64,000 nt of DNA, taken from Gracilaria gracilis (taxonomy: Eukaryota; Rhodophyta; Florideophyceae; Gracilariales; Gracilariaceae). The first letter of the stretch is position 1. The number at the start of each line of letters is the position of its first letter. Positions 10,455 through 20,470 of the stretch are shown piece by piece. A program made the translations under genes and the position numbers. The stretch covers positions 124,001 through 188,000 of the forward strand of contig JARGSG010000050.1 in the NCBI GenBank assembly GCA_030374805.1, written 5' to 3'. The notes beneath the pieces are model-generated. The model did not search any database, was not told the origin of the DNA, and worked only from the letters and a program-made list of their open reading frames with translations.

Positions 10455-10948
10455 TCCGTCTCGTACGGCGAATTCCGGTGAGCCGGCTTGTGCTGTGCTG
10501 GTCCCGTGTGGGTCGTGTACAGCACTCTTCCCGTGTGGGGTGCGTCCAGTTTATGGTGCGCCCTGTACTTGGAAGATTTTCGAATCTTTCGAGATTGGTT
10601 TGCCGTTTTGGACGGTTGTGTTGTCCGGAACGACCGGTTTTTCCCTGGCTTCGACGTTAGGACCTACCGAGACGTTCGGAATGCGTGCGCGCTCACGCGA
10701 AGTGCCCTCGACGGGTGTTCTTCCCTCATCCTGAGGTGTCCCGTTCCCAAAGTTGGGTTTCGATGCCGCAGCGTCCTCCCGGACGGAGGGCGCGACTGAC
10801 GCCTATTTTTGAACTTTCCCCAGAGGGGTGGTGTTCTCTTTGCCCAGCGTTGCTGGTGTAACTTCAGCGTTACGCTCCGCATCTTGCGGCGATTTCTGCA
10901 CTTGCTTAACCACCTCAGCAGAGAATTCCTCGACAGTTGACGATGCGG

Positions 10949-12448
10949 TCACACCCTGTAAGGGGCTTGGTGCAGCGGTTCGGCTGTCGTTCCGCGAGTG
11001 CGGCGACGACTCTGCAATCCTAACCCGTGTTTCACGGTGCGAACTCCGTTGCAACGGCGAAGAATCTCCATTGGAGGGGTCAGCCTCCTCCCCCTCCTTA
11101 GACGGAGCAATGGAACTCCCGCATGGCGGGTAATAATGCGGGCCATGGGGGTTGTAGAAGTTCGGCCTAGATGGCCTGCGCTAACCGGCGAAGCCGGGTT
11201 TCCCGATAACATCGGAATGTCTGAGAGGCCCCGGGTGGGGTGTGGTAAAACGAATGGTCGTTCGGCCACAGATGTTCCCGGTGTCTCCGGTGTTGCTGCA
11301 CCCGTAGTGACGGGAGTTGTACTGTCCAAAACTACCTCAGCCGAGGGTGGAGGGGCCGGTACAACGCGATCGCGGGATAACCGCTCTTGCGTGTCGCCCA
11401 TTTGCACCACGACTGTGTCGGTAGTACTTGAAATCACCCTGAAGGGGGCGTCCGCCACTGGCGAGAGCTTGTGACGTTTCTCCCGTTCCGGGTTGTAGTA
11501 CTCCTTCCGTACGAAGATGTAGCTACCTACCGCAATTGGCGGGCTGTTCGATCTCTGTGAACGGGCGTCGAAATTCCGCTTGTACGCGGCTTGGGCTCGT
11601 GCCATGGATTTCCGCGTAGCGGGTACCAACTTTGTGAGCCACTCCTTCCACCTTAGGTGGTAATCACCCACAGATGGGAAAGTTTCAAGCGTAGCTTGCG
11701 ATTCCAACGCCACAGGCGGGGGAGTACGAGACAATACCAATTCAAATGGTGATAACCCGATTGTCCGGTGAACTTGCGTATTGTACGCGAACGTCACCGC
11801 ATCGGTGTACAAGTCCCAATTCTTGGGGTGGTCAGCAACGTAGGAACGTAGAGCGGCGAGCATCGTCCGGTTGAACCGTTCAACTTGCCCATTACACTGG
11901 GGATGGTAGGTAGTGGTGAACAGGTTCTTCACGTCCAGGATGCGGCAAACATCCTGGAAGAAACGTGACGCGAACTGCTTGCCGTTATCGGACAACAACT
12001 CCACTGGAGGACCATACGCGAATGCCCAATGGGTCACGAAAGCGTTAGCCACCTTGTACGCGGTTATCCTCCGGCGAGGTACAGTCCGAACAAGCTTCGA
12101 GAAGCGGTCGGTGATCACAAGGAGAAACTTGTTCCCTCGTTTTGTTGTGAGGAGTGGCCCGAGGATGTCAATTGCGACAAACTCGAGCGGTGCCCTAGCA
12201 GGTAATAGCTTCAGCGACTTGCTGTTCTTCCGAAGTTTCACTCGGTTTCTTGCACACTCCGTACAGAAGCGTACGGTAGCGTAGCAATCCACCGCCATCG
12301 CGGGCCAATAGAAGTCCCTTCTCAGGGTGAGATAGAGCTTCCGGCCACCGGCGTGACCACCGATCTTCGGGTAATGCGTTAAATGCAACACCCGCGATTG
12401 CAGGGAATGCGGCACCACGACTTGTGGGGTAGCTTCGACGTTCCGCAC
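10949..12448 (-). CDS. Gypsy-1 integrase
   Basis: The 499-residue frame begins just after the TGA at 12518-12520 and is in the same frame as the RT. It has an HHCC zinc-binding region (HLTHYPKIGGHAGG then CTECAR) and the catalytic core with FVAIDILGPL, LLSDNGKQF and GQVERFNRT supplying the D, D and E residues. A GPF/GPY-like C-terminal part follows (VADAPFRVISS), then a long disordered tail. All three catalytic residues are intact. In a working element it would be released from the pol polyprotein and insert the cDNA. Confidence 0.93.
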   Translation of the reverse strand: MRNVEATPQVVVPHSLQSRVLHLTHYPKIGGHAGGRKLYLTLRRDFYWPAMAVDCYATVRFCTECARNRVKLRKNSKSLKLLPARAPLEFVAIDILGPLLTTKRGNKFLLVITDRFSKLVRTVPRRRITAYKVANAFVTHWAFAYGPPVELLSDNGKQFASRFFQDVCRILDVKNLFTTTYHPQCNGQVERFNRTMLAALRSYVADHPKNWDLYTDAVTFAYNTQVHRTIGLSPFELVLSRTPPPVALESQATLETFPSVGDYHLRWKEWLTKLVPATRKSMARAQAAYKRNFDARSQRSNSPPIAVGSYIFVRKEYYNPEREKRHKLSPVADAPFRVISSTTDTVVVQMGDTQERLSRDRVVPAPPPSAEVVLDSTTPVTTGAATPETPGTSVAERPFVLPHPTRGLSDIPMLSGNPASPVSAGHLGRTSTTPMARIITRHAGVPLLRLRRGRRLTPPMEILRRCNGVRTVKHGLGLQSRRRTRGTTAEPLHQAPYRV

Positions 12449-12517
12449 GAGGTAACCTCGGTCGTTTACCCCGAAGGGAGGTGCTTCACCACCGTTGAGA
12501 CGGGCGCGTATCCCTAT

Positions 12518-14788
12518 TCAAAAGGGGTCTCCGAACTGTTCTCGAACCAGTTCCTCTGGAGTAATGGGGACAAAATTCCCCGGCGGGGGTTTCTCAGTAC
12601 CAACCTCAGTAGAGGCAAGTAGTTCGTCAAAGTCAGCGTCCATATCCAGATCTTCTGGCCATTCCGGATCCTCCGGTTCTCTTTCGTCTACGACGAAGCA
12701 GGGAATGTCATCATCCTCAGTTGCGAGGGCCTCCCCACTTGTGGGTAATCGGGAAAGTGCGTCGGCCTGCTTGTTGTGTGCCCCCTTCTTATATATGACT
12801 GTGAAGTCATATTCCGCTAAGCGGAGTCTCCACCGCATTAGGCGGCCAGATGGATCAGAGATATTCATCAACCACCTCAGCGAGGAGTGATTCGTATATA
12901 CGGTAAAGTGAACACCCATAAGATAGGGGCGAAGAGTGGTCAGTGCCCACACGACGGCAAGGCACTCTTTCTCCGACACGGAGTAGTTCCGCTCGTGGAC
13001 GTTGAGCGAGCGTGACCAGTACCCGATGGGTTTCCGTTCCCGTTCCGAGGTGGTTTGGAAAAGAGCGCAACCGACTTGGTAGTCGCTCGAGTCCGTATCC
13101 ACGGAGTACGGCAATCCCAATTTGGGTAACGATAGGATCGGTGCTGACGTGACAGCCTCCTTTAAGGAGTTAAAAGCTTCCGCTTGCGCGGGAGTTAGGG
13201 GTTCCAGTTTCGGCGGTTGTCCCTTGCGCAGAAGAGCGTTGAGGGGCGCCGCGATGTCCGAAAAGTTCGGGATAAACCGTCGATAGACGTTGAACAGTCC
13301 TAAGAAGGACCTCAATTCCGTCTGAGTACGGGGTTCCTTTGCCCTCAGTAGGGATTTGACGCGAGCTTCCTCGATCGACAACCGTCCAGGACGGATAACC
13401 TGACCAAGATACTTGATAGTATCCGTGAAGAACTCACACTTCCTCAGCTTGAGGGTTATCCCCGCATCCCGTAAAACGGTAAGAACTTCCCGCACGTGGG
13501 TGAGGTGGTCGCCGAGGTTATCTGAGAAGACAATGATTTCATCCAGATATACCAAACACGACCGCCACTTGAACCTGTTGAGCAGGATATCGACCGCTCG
13601 TTGGAACGTAGCGGGAGCGTTGGTCAAACCAAACGGCATCCGCTTGAAGCGGTAGGACCCAGAGTGACAGACGAAGGCTGTCTTGTCGCGGTCCTCTTCC
13701 CTTACAGGGACTTGCCAATATCCCCAATTGGCATCCAACGCCGTGAACACGGTTGCATCTCCGAGCGAGTCAATGCACTCGTCCATCCGAGGAATCGAGG
13801 AACTATCTCGTATTGTTATGCAGTTCAACCGACGGTAGTCGACACAAAATCGCCACGTACCGTCGGCCGTCAATGCCAGTACAACTGGGGATGCCCAGGG
13901 TGATTGAGCGGGTTCAATCACCCCGGCGCGGAGCATCTTGTCAACCTGAAATTGCTCCTCTTCCCGAGCTTTCGGTCCTGCCCTATAAGGGGGTTGCGCA
14001 ACTGGACGAGTGTTCGGCAACAACTCAATCCGGTGTTCAGTCGCATTAACCTCTCCAAGAGAGCCATCCCACATAGTGGTAAATTCCCGTAACATCTCAC
14101 GGAGTCGATCGCGGTGCGATTCCGGTACATGACCGAGATCCAGCTCTTCGAGGGCCTTCACCGGGTCAAGCCGGTCGTAGCTTGTAGGGCCACGCTCTCC
14201 TGTTGGAACAGGTTGCAAATTCGAACCATTCGGTGACTTTAGCGGACCCCGAACAATTGGAACAGACGATCCGTTGTCCAGTTCGACACCCCTGAGGCGG
14301 GGCCTGATTGCGTCGACAAATCTGTCGCAGTAATCACATCCCAGTATCACTGGAGCGGCCAATGACCAACAGACTATAAAGTCAAGCTCCACCGTCATGG
14401 TGCCCAACCGTACGACCAAGTCGACGGTGCCTACCGTTTTTAACGGATTGTTGTTCGCATCTGCGACATCCATTACCGCATCAGTGCGGATTCGAGACCG
14501 CACCTGCGGAGGCAAAAGGGATTCCACGACAAAGTTCGAGCCCGCACCTGTATCCAGGACACTTAGAATTCTCACCAGAAACTGGGGGTTAAGGCCAAGG
14601 TCGGCGTAAACTTTATAGTTACGCTTGGCTATGACCAAGATTCTATCCGGGATCCGGTTATTCTTTACCCGTATCCACGGTCGACGCAGAACACCCAAGT
14701 GTTCTGAATCCGCGTCTGCGGTGTCACTCCTTGACAGGATCTTCACCGGAGAGCGAGGCGACGACGCCTTGGGCGTCAACAGCCTCAT
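12518..14788 (-). CDS. Gypsy-1 protease, reverse transcriptase and RNase H
   Basis: The frame has 756 residues. Domains in order: an aspartic protease with VLDTGAGSNF near residue 57 and ILGCDY near residue 150; a Gypsy RT with TALDANWGYWQV (first aspartate) and a YLDEIIVFS box; RNase H with SVDTDSSDYQVG, KECLAVVWAL and ALSRL. The gag frame ends at 14827 and pol is in another frame, so either a frameshift or re-initiation joins them. The RT box reads YLDE instead of YLDD: the codon at 13538-13540 is GAA. Loss of the second catalytic aspartate should abolish polymerase activity. A TGA at 12518-12520 then separates RNase H from integrase in the same frame. Confidence 0.95.
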   Translation of the reverse strand: MRLLTPKASSPRSPVKILSRSDTADADSEHLGVLRRPWIRVKNNRIPDRILVIAKRNYKVYADLGLNPQFLVRILSVLDTGAGSNFVVESLLPPQVRSRIRTDAVMDVADANNNPLKTVGTVDLVVRLGTMTVELDFIVCWSLAAPVILGCDYCDRFVDAIRPRLRGVELDNGSSVPIVRGPLKSPNGSNLQPVPTGERGPTSYDRLDPVKALEELDLGHVPESHRDRLREMLREFTTMWDGSLGEVNATEHRIELLPNTRPVAQPPYRAGPKAREEEQFQVDKMLRAGVIEPAQSPWASPVVLALTADGTWRFCVDYRRLNCITIRDSSSIPRMDECIDSLGDATVFTALDANWGYWQVPVREEDRDKTAFVCHSGSYRFKRMPFGLTNAPATFQRAVDILLNRFKWRSCLVYLDEIIVFSDNLGDHLTHVREVLTVLRDAGITLKLRKCEFFTDTIKYLGQVIRPGRLSIEEARVKSLLRAKEPRTQTELRSFLGLFNVYRRFIPNFSDIAAPLNALLRKGQPPKLEPLTPAQAEAFNSLKEAVTSAPILSLPKLGLPYSVDTDSSDYQVGCALFQTTSERERKPIGYWSRSLNVHERNYSVSEKECLAVVWALTTLRPYLMGVHFTVYTNHSSLRWLMNISDPSGRLMRWRLRLAEYDFTVIYKKGAHNKQADALSRLPTSGEALATEDDDIPCFVVDEREPEDPEWPEDLDMDADFDELLASTEVGTEKPPPGNFVPITPEELVREQFGDPF

Positions 14789-14826
14789 CTCTGAGGACGC
14801 CTCTCCCGAAGGGGAGACTCCCTTGT

Positions 14827-17002
14827 TCAGTTTTCCTGGGCTTCCGCCTGCGGCGGCTTCTCACGCTCCTCAACGACGAGGGCTTGGGTTCCTCGTTGAG
14901 GGTTTTCCACGTGAGTGGTGTTTGGAACGTACGCCTGCGGAGCGGGGACATCCGACTTCATCGGGACAGACCGCGCAGGCGGGAGAGCGTGCGAAAGGTC
15001 CAGCTTCGCGCGCAAGTACGATGCGATGGGCACCGTGCGCTTCTCCTCTGGAGTGAGGGCTTCGTAGTTCGACACTTCTTTGCCCATTTCCCTCAGAGAG
15101 AGGAGACACTGCGGCGATGTGTGACCGTGCGTGTAGCACAGGTGACATATCAGTCGCAACAGTCCTGCTTGCAGGTTATCCTTCCGAATATCGGTGAAAC
15201 GAACCGCAGGGCGGGGGTCTCTCCATCCAGGCCGTTGAAAACGGGTACCTCCATTCGAATATGGGATAGAAGGCGCCGTCACACGACGGTTGTTCGCATA
15301 CAGCGCTGGGTCGACCAGTGCTGTATCGAACGAAGTATCCGTCGTAGGCGGGAGTTCCGTAGTCGGCACGGAGATGACTTCGCCGTGGGCCAGCTGCACG
15401 TTGTCATATCCCTGTTGACGGTGTTCAGCCGCTATCAACGAGAGCGATGAGGAGCTGTCCTCCATCACCAACGCCTTCGCGGACTTCGACCTCGAATGAG
15501 GAACACGAGCACGTACTGCATCACCCTCCGCGCGTGCGGCTTGGACCAACTCGAGGTAAGTGATCCTCGGTTTGTCCTCTCGACGACGGGCAACGAGTGA
15601 CTTGATGGCTGGGCTCAGCCCATCAATGAACATCTTGCAACGTTCCCCAGCAGGGTAGACATTACCACAGCGGTGGAAAGCCTTGTTAAGGCGTACCGAA
15701 TAATCGGTTTCAACCTCGTCGGGACGCTGACGAGTATCCCTCAATGCGAGGATTGCGGACTGAATGGCATCATTCGTCGCGTAGGACCTTAACAGGTATT
15801 GGACGGCTTCAGGACAGCACGTCACTCCTCCTTCGGAGGCCCTAGTAGAACCTCTTACAGAGTGATATTGGTCTTCGGCCACCCCCCGTAAAAAGTACGG
15901 CAGCGCCACGTAGGCTTGTCCTTCGTTCATCCCGAGTATATCGGCTTCCGCGACAAAGCGGGCGAGGAAATCCAACACCAGAATTGGATCCTCTCCAGAA
16001 AATGTCTGGTTACGGAGTGAAAGCTGCATTCGCTTGATGCAATCTTTCACTCTTCCCGTCCCACGGGGTGTACGCTCCAAAGAGGAGTCTTCCAACCGAT
16101 AGTATCGGTATGAAAGTAGCTTGCGATACATCCTATTCGTAGGCTTCAATTCCCGGAGTCCGGAGTGCCTTCTACCCTTTGTACGGGAACGAATCACCCC
16201 CTGGGTGGCAGACGACCGCTTTGAGCGGGAAGAGCGCCCACGGCGACCATCCTCCGACTCGGAATCCGTAGATGTAGACCCATCCGAGTCACTCGGGTTG
16301 GAATCCGACGAAGTCGGTGTATCTAAATGATCGTTGTTGCGTTTGGAATTCCGCCTACGGCGGCCTTTGCCTTTTCCAGCGCGCTGGTCGCGTTGTGACA
16401 CAGCACCAACCGGATCGTCCGGGGAGTTATTATTCATAATTATGGTTTGTTCCAACGTCTCAAGACGGGCACGGACGCGATTGAATCACTCCTCAATCCC
16501 TTCTACGAAGGCAGGGGGGGACCCCAAACACTCCAACACCGTGTTGACATCAGACCGCAGGACGCGGAGGTCTTCAGCAACATCCCTTGCAGGGGTACTC
16601 TCGACCACCTCACGGAGGGTTCGAAATTCTCCTACCAGGGCATTATGGGCGGCACGCAAAGTGCGCACCTGGTCCTCCAGGGAATTCCCCTGGGGGGGTG
16701 TTGGCGGCAACCTCGCGACGAGGCAGGGATCCCGCACCAGCGGTAGTCGGCTGGGATGCCAGAGGGGCACCAGCGGCGACTGGAGCAGGCCCAGCGGCGG
16801 GTCGGTAAGTGGCCAACGGAGGCAATGGAAGGTCCCGGGGTTCCCGGTTTTGACTCGATGCTCGAGAGGAAACCCTCGCGGCGAGGGTTGAACCAGCCCG
16901 AATCGGGATCTTAGAAATCACCCGATCATCGGGAACATCCCCACCGTTGTGGGAGCGGCTGCGGGTAACCGCCGGCTCCGCCCCAGATGACTTCCGAGAC
17001 AT
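14827..17002 (-). pseudogene. Gypsy-1 gag with a frame break and a TGA
   Basis: The main open part is 14827-16455 (542 residues), with a CCHC zinc knuckle CHLCYTHGHTSPQC near residue 445, preceded by a capsid-like helical region and an Arg/Ser/Asp-rich N-terminal stretch. The frame really begins further upstream. A disordered N-terminus starts at ATG 17002 (MSRKSSG) in another frame. It shifts at a seven-G run at 16691-16697 into a coiled-coil segment (16486-16770), which is separated from the main ORF only by TGA at 16483-16485. Gypsy-2 gag has the same layout: basic N-terminus, a TGA, then the capsid part. Confidence 0.88.
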
Positions 17003-17088
17003 CGGTAAAAACCGTTCAACGGGAAACAACGGAATCTTCCGGAACAAGTAGAAATCACCTCAAAAGAGGAACAGCCCAAACAAAAACC

Positions 17089-17106
17089 TTCTAAGTCGGG
17101 AGACCA
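17089..17106 (-). promoter_or_regulatory. Gypsy-1 primer-binding site
   Basis: Three bases inside the 5' LTR, the minus strand reads TGG followed by TCTCCCGACTTAGAA. TGG pairs with the CCA end of a tRNA, and the rest would pair with an acceptor stem whose 5' strand reads CUCCCGA. The position that should be C61 in the T-arm is indeed C in the deduced tRNA. Gypsy-2 has the same block just inside its 5' LTR. The tRNA identity is not known. Confidence 0.7.
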
Positions 17107-17109
17107 GTT

Positions 17110-17896
17110 TGTAGTGCAATGCCCCAAAGGGGAAAGAACCACGAAGACGTTCGGGATCTCCCTCACACGAGGTAGCACAGCAAGCAGAACCCTTCCAGGG
17201 GATGACACGACGGAGTCGGTTTGTAAGGCAGAGGACACCCTTCACGCCAGGCGTAGGAAGGTAAACCTGAAGGTTGGATCCGTGTAAACGGTGTGTGTGT
17301 ATCCTCAGATGATGCGGTGTTTCCACAGAGGTGGCAAGCGTGGCCGAGTGCCAGCACAAGCCGCGGGTCGCGGAGAACAACCCGAAAAGAAAGGGGAAAA
17401 GACGGAGAAGTCACGAGAGTGACTAAGGAAAACGGCAAAGCCGGGGGACACCTTATACAAGGGCGAAACGCGACAGCGGTTGGTAGAATACTCCCAAACT
17501 TGGTTTTTTAGAGGACGCAGGGTGGTTAGACTACCGTATGCTACGGAGCCTTCCTCCTGATGGAGATAGAGGCGCTCGTAGGGGTGAAGTCTAGAGCCGA
17601 AACCCTGGTTGGGGGAGGTTTACTGGGTGCGACGGCAGGGTCGCCGGAGCACTAAGTAGTGGCGCTCTCCCCAAAGGGAATTAAATAAACTAACTAAATT
17701 GACCCACATGCAGTGGTAATTACCCACCTTGTGTGGCACAACCTCCACGTGTATGTGGCCAACTTCCTGCAATTCACGTGTCACACGGACTTACCCACTC
17801 TAGTGGTCGCCACCCTATTCATATAGGTAGCTACCCGGTTCACCGGAATTATGAACAAGTACCCACAGAATCCCCTCACGACGGCGTTGAACTACA
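17110..17896 (-). repeat. Gypsy-1 5' LTR
   Basis: This is the near-identical partner of 7795-8582, ending at the TAATA duplication. It holds the same mini-palindrome series. It should contain the element's promoter. Confidence 0.95.
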
Positions 17897-17901
17897 TAAT
17901 A

Positions 17902-18518
17902 TGATTCATTTCGTCTTCTGTAGGTCGTCGCAAGTACGTTTCGGCAAACCCTTTGCACACAGCGCGAACAAAGCGTTGCCGGAATTTGTGAATTGTGAAT
18001 TCAGACAATCTTGTAAACTCTGTCAAAGAATCACAGGAAACGCCCAAGCGTTATTGTAGTAGGGCTGCTATAAGCTTTGGATGGGTAGTGGCAGACTGTA
18101 GATCAACACAATTTCTTCCTTCTCAGAAGTACTTATCCACCTCTGTGACATCGTCATGTATCCTGTTGTACACTGCTGTAGGCATTCGGAAATGCCTTTT
18201 AAATTCTTCTTCGGAAAACAGAGGACTTAATTGCCCTTTGAAGCTGTTAACAGCGTGTTGTGGTGTAAAGTATGCATTATGTATGCTTTCGGCTGCACCG
18301 GAGCGGCCTATGTTTCTGTTGGCTGCTTTTCTTGGCAGTAATCCACTATGAAGCCTCGAGTGACGCTCTCTCTTTTGGATGCGTCGATGGAGCAGCAGCA
18401 CGCCTACTACGAATGTTGTGAAGGATGCTGCTGTTCTGGAGAAGGGAAACATGTCGTCATCCGTGTGGAATTCCATGTCTGTAGATCTTGGAATCGCTCT
18501 TTCCGTCTGCGAGTACAA
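17902..18518 (-). pseudogene. Harbinger transposase, N-terminal part
   Basis: From ATG 18518 the frame gives a basic N-terminus and then LFSEEEFKRHFRMPTAVYNRIHDDVTEVDKYF, the family's N-terminal helical domain. It is broken by TGA at 18123-18125 and by a TAA near 18055-18060. Between and after the stops the frame still reads as transposase (PKLIAALL, EFTIHKFRQRF, ETYLRRPTEDEMNH) up to the Gypsy-1 junction. It continues into the catalytic part at 7790-7044. Confidence 0.85.
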
Positions 18519-18643
18519 TTGCCGGTGGAGATAATGTTGTATAGCGTTTTACCGTTTTAGAGGCAGCGAATAAAAAGTCTACACGTTTTGTTTCTATTAT
18601 ACCGTTATACCGTTTTGCAGTCCGTCCGGTGGAGATGCCCTTA

Positions 18644-18830
18644 GCCTTACTCCCTATAGGTAGTTGTACGTCATAGTTAGCCCAAAGGTCGCTCAGTATC
18701 CCTACTTAAAGGCACACCAAATATCCCAGGAGCTCGAGGCGGGAGCTCCTGGTAGACCTCTTGTGCCAATCTGTTTATGCTTGTGAAGAACCTTCTCCAC
18801 ACTGCGTTATCATGAACCTGGATTCGATGT
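18644..18830. repeat. Presumed continuation of the window-start Copia LTR, with palindrome
   Basis: This segment follows the right TTA of the Harbinger. By position it continues the DNA at 3591-3632. It contains a perfect inverted repeat with 10-bp arms CCAGGAGCTC / GAGCTCCTGG at about 18727-18753. No gene is visible, and the LTR end cannot be placed. Confidence 0.35.
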
Positions 18831-18979
18831 CCGAGGTTCAAGCCAAAACCATAGATATATTCACGCATCCTGCGCCCCAGCGCTATCTGCAAAATCATAC
18901 AAATGCCACAAATCCAACACAGCTCAAACCCAACCACCAAACCAAATCTCTTGCTCTGTCTTTCAATCGCCCCTCTCTG

Positions 18980-20383
18980 CTACTCCTCTTTGGCTCGTTT
19001 CGCTGATGCCGCCTTCGTCCAGCGTTTCAACAAACTTCTCATCTCCAAAAACACCTGCTCTACTGCACTCACAGGTATTGAGAAGGCCAACGTACAACCA
19101 TACAGCATCAGCCCTTTCACCAGTATCACCGAATGAGAAAAGTTGCCATCGTTCACCTCACCTCCCACCCACGACATCGACCGCATAAAAATGGGGTGTA
19201 GCTGATACAACGCGTACAACTTCCGGCTCCAAGACCGTATCACGTACTGCTTGTCAGAGCGTCTCGCTCCATCGCCATTCAGTTGCGCTTCGCCGCCTTC
19301 CTCGCCTTCTACAATGCAGCTCACCATCACCAAAAGTCCCAGACCGAGTAGAACAAACACAGACCCGAATCCCACGTGCATGGCGCCGAAAAACTTGTTG
19401 AATGTGTCTAATGTCGCATGGAAGTGAGACACCGCCCAAAACTCCACCAACATCAGCACTAGTGCTGTCAAAACAGCCGCAGCTTTCCGCCGTACTACCA
19501 TGCGGTACACATACCCTCTCTGGTGCATCTCACACCATACGAGAAACGCCACCATGAACGGCGTCAAACGGTACACCAGCTCAAAGTAGAGGGGGGAAAA
19601 TGCCTCATACGCGCTTTGACGACTCACGACGTCCTGGCTGGTAGAATCGAAACCACCATGACGTAAATGGTATGTTTCTCCGAATATTCTTAGCCTCACT
19701 GAATCCCTCACCATGTCCTGAATGTTCACCATCAGTGGAGGAAATGGAAAACCACACATGTACCACTTGCTTATTCGAGCCAGCCCGCAGCCCACAATGC
19801 AAACGCACAGTGCCACTTTGAGGTTGCGAAACGAGCGACACGCGATTGCCAAAACACATATCGCAATGTGCGCTTGGAAATCGACCAGCGTGGACCATCC
19901 TCCGGCGAGGCATCGGTCTTGGAATCTAACCAACAAGTTGCCATAAAACAGCAGTTCAGGAATACTCGGGCATGTAGGTTTACCCATCGCAAACAATAGC
20001 ATCGACGCGATCGCGTACATCGGAACCAGTCGGAGCCATCTGAACAGTAGATAGTGAGAAACCGAGCCCAGCGATGCTCCGCTTTTACCATCTCTGAAAA
20101 AGGCTTTCACTTTGGGCGCCATGCAGAAGCCACTCAGGAAGAAGAACGCATCCACCCCGTATCGAAACCCAAAGTTGACAAACTGAAATAACACCGCAGG
20201 CACTGACGAAAAGTCGTTTATCAGAGCAGAAGCCGGTGTTGAAGAAGAAAGACAAAACGCCAAACATAGTGCCGCGTGGTACAATATGATGGCAAGGTTG
20301 AAGCATATCCGAATAACTTCCAAAGGCAATGTTCCGATTGGCGTACTGGACGTGAGAGCACGTCTCAAGAACGGGGAACTCAT
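18980..20383 (-). CDS. Acyltransferase-3-like membrane protein, copy 1
   Basis: The intact 467-residue frame has about ten hydrophobic segments. It resembles the acyltransferase-3 / NRF-6 family, integral membrane enzymes that move acyl groups onto sugars, lipids or small molecules. Visible family marks are a first membrane helix with LYHAA (residues 31-40), GVDAFFFLSGF (about 76-86) and the arginine-rich FRWLRLVPMYA (about 114-124). The C-terminus is charged (KRWTKAASAKRAKEE). The ATG at 20383 is in the same place in copy 2. The gene is single-exon. The substrate cannot be told. Copy 2 at 21770-23173 has exactly the same length and most residues are identical. Confidence 0.85.
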   Translation of the reverse strand: MSSPFLRRALTSSTPIGTLPLEVIRICFNLAIILYHAALCLAFCLSSSTPASALINDFSSVPAVLFQFVNFGFRYGVDAFFFLSGFCMAPKVKAFFRDGKSGASLGSVSHYLLFRWLRLVPMYAIASMLLFAMGKPTCPSIPELLFYGNLLVRFQDRCLAGGWSTLVDFQAHIAICVLAIACRSFRNLKVALCVCIVGCGLARISKWYMCGFPFPPLMVNIQDMVRDSVRLRIFGETYHLRHGGFDSTSQDVVSRQSAYEAFSPLYFELVYRLTPFMVAFLVWCEMHQRGYVYRMVVRRKAAAVLTALVLMLVEFWAVSHFHATLDTFNKFFGAMHVGFGSVFVLLGLGLLVMVSCIVEGEEGGEAQLNGDGARRSDKQYVIRSWSRKLYALYQLHPIFMRSMSWVGGEVNDGNFSHSVILVKGLMLYGCTLAFSIPVSAVEQVFLEMRSLLKRWTKAASAKRAKEE

Positions 20384-20470
20384 GCTTCTTGTATAACGGC
20401 AAAGTCAGCCAAAGCTGACGACAAGGTTCACGGCGCTGTACGAATCGTTGACGTTTTGAAGGAACTAAAG

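Larger units (their letters stand above)
7795..17896 (-). mobile_element. Gypsy-1: chromodomain Gypsy retrotransposon, nearly complete
   Basis: LTRs of 788 and 787 bp lie at both ends, TG...CA bounded (TGTAG...CTACA), with a perfect TAATA duplication at 7790-7794 and 17897-17901. Transcription is on the minus strand. The order from the 5' LTR is primer site, gag, protease-RT-RNase H, integrase, chromodomain, 1.3 kb untranslated, purine tract, 3' LTR. I count about 14 differences between the LTRs, so insertion is fairly recent. Despite that, there are defects: a frame break and TGA in gag, a TGA before integrase, an altered RT active site, and a frame change before the chromodomain. Confidence 0.96.
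3636..18640 (-). mobile_element. PIF/Harbinger transposon carrying two later LTR insertions
   Basis: The ends are perfect 15-bp inverted repeats, GGGCATCTCCACCGG at 3636-3650 and its reverse complement at 18626-18640. Beyond these is a weaker shared AAAACGGTA block. Both ends are flanked by TTA (3633-3635 and 18641-18643), the 3-bp duplication typical of PIF/Harbinger. Removing the solo LTR (6186-7038) and Gypsy-1 (7795-17896) leaves about 4.0 kb, a normal size. It carries the two expected genes: a Myb-like ORF on the plus strand and a DDE nuclease on the minus strand. Both have stops, so the element is dead. Confidence 0.93.

Noticed and set aside
10998-11474. 158-codon plus ORF antisense to Gypsy-1 integrase tail
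   Set aside because: A shadow of the disordered integrase C-terminus with similar composition.
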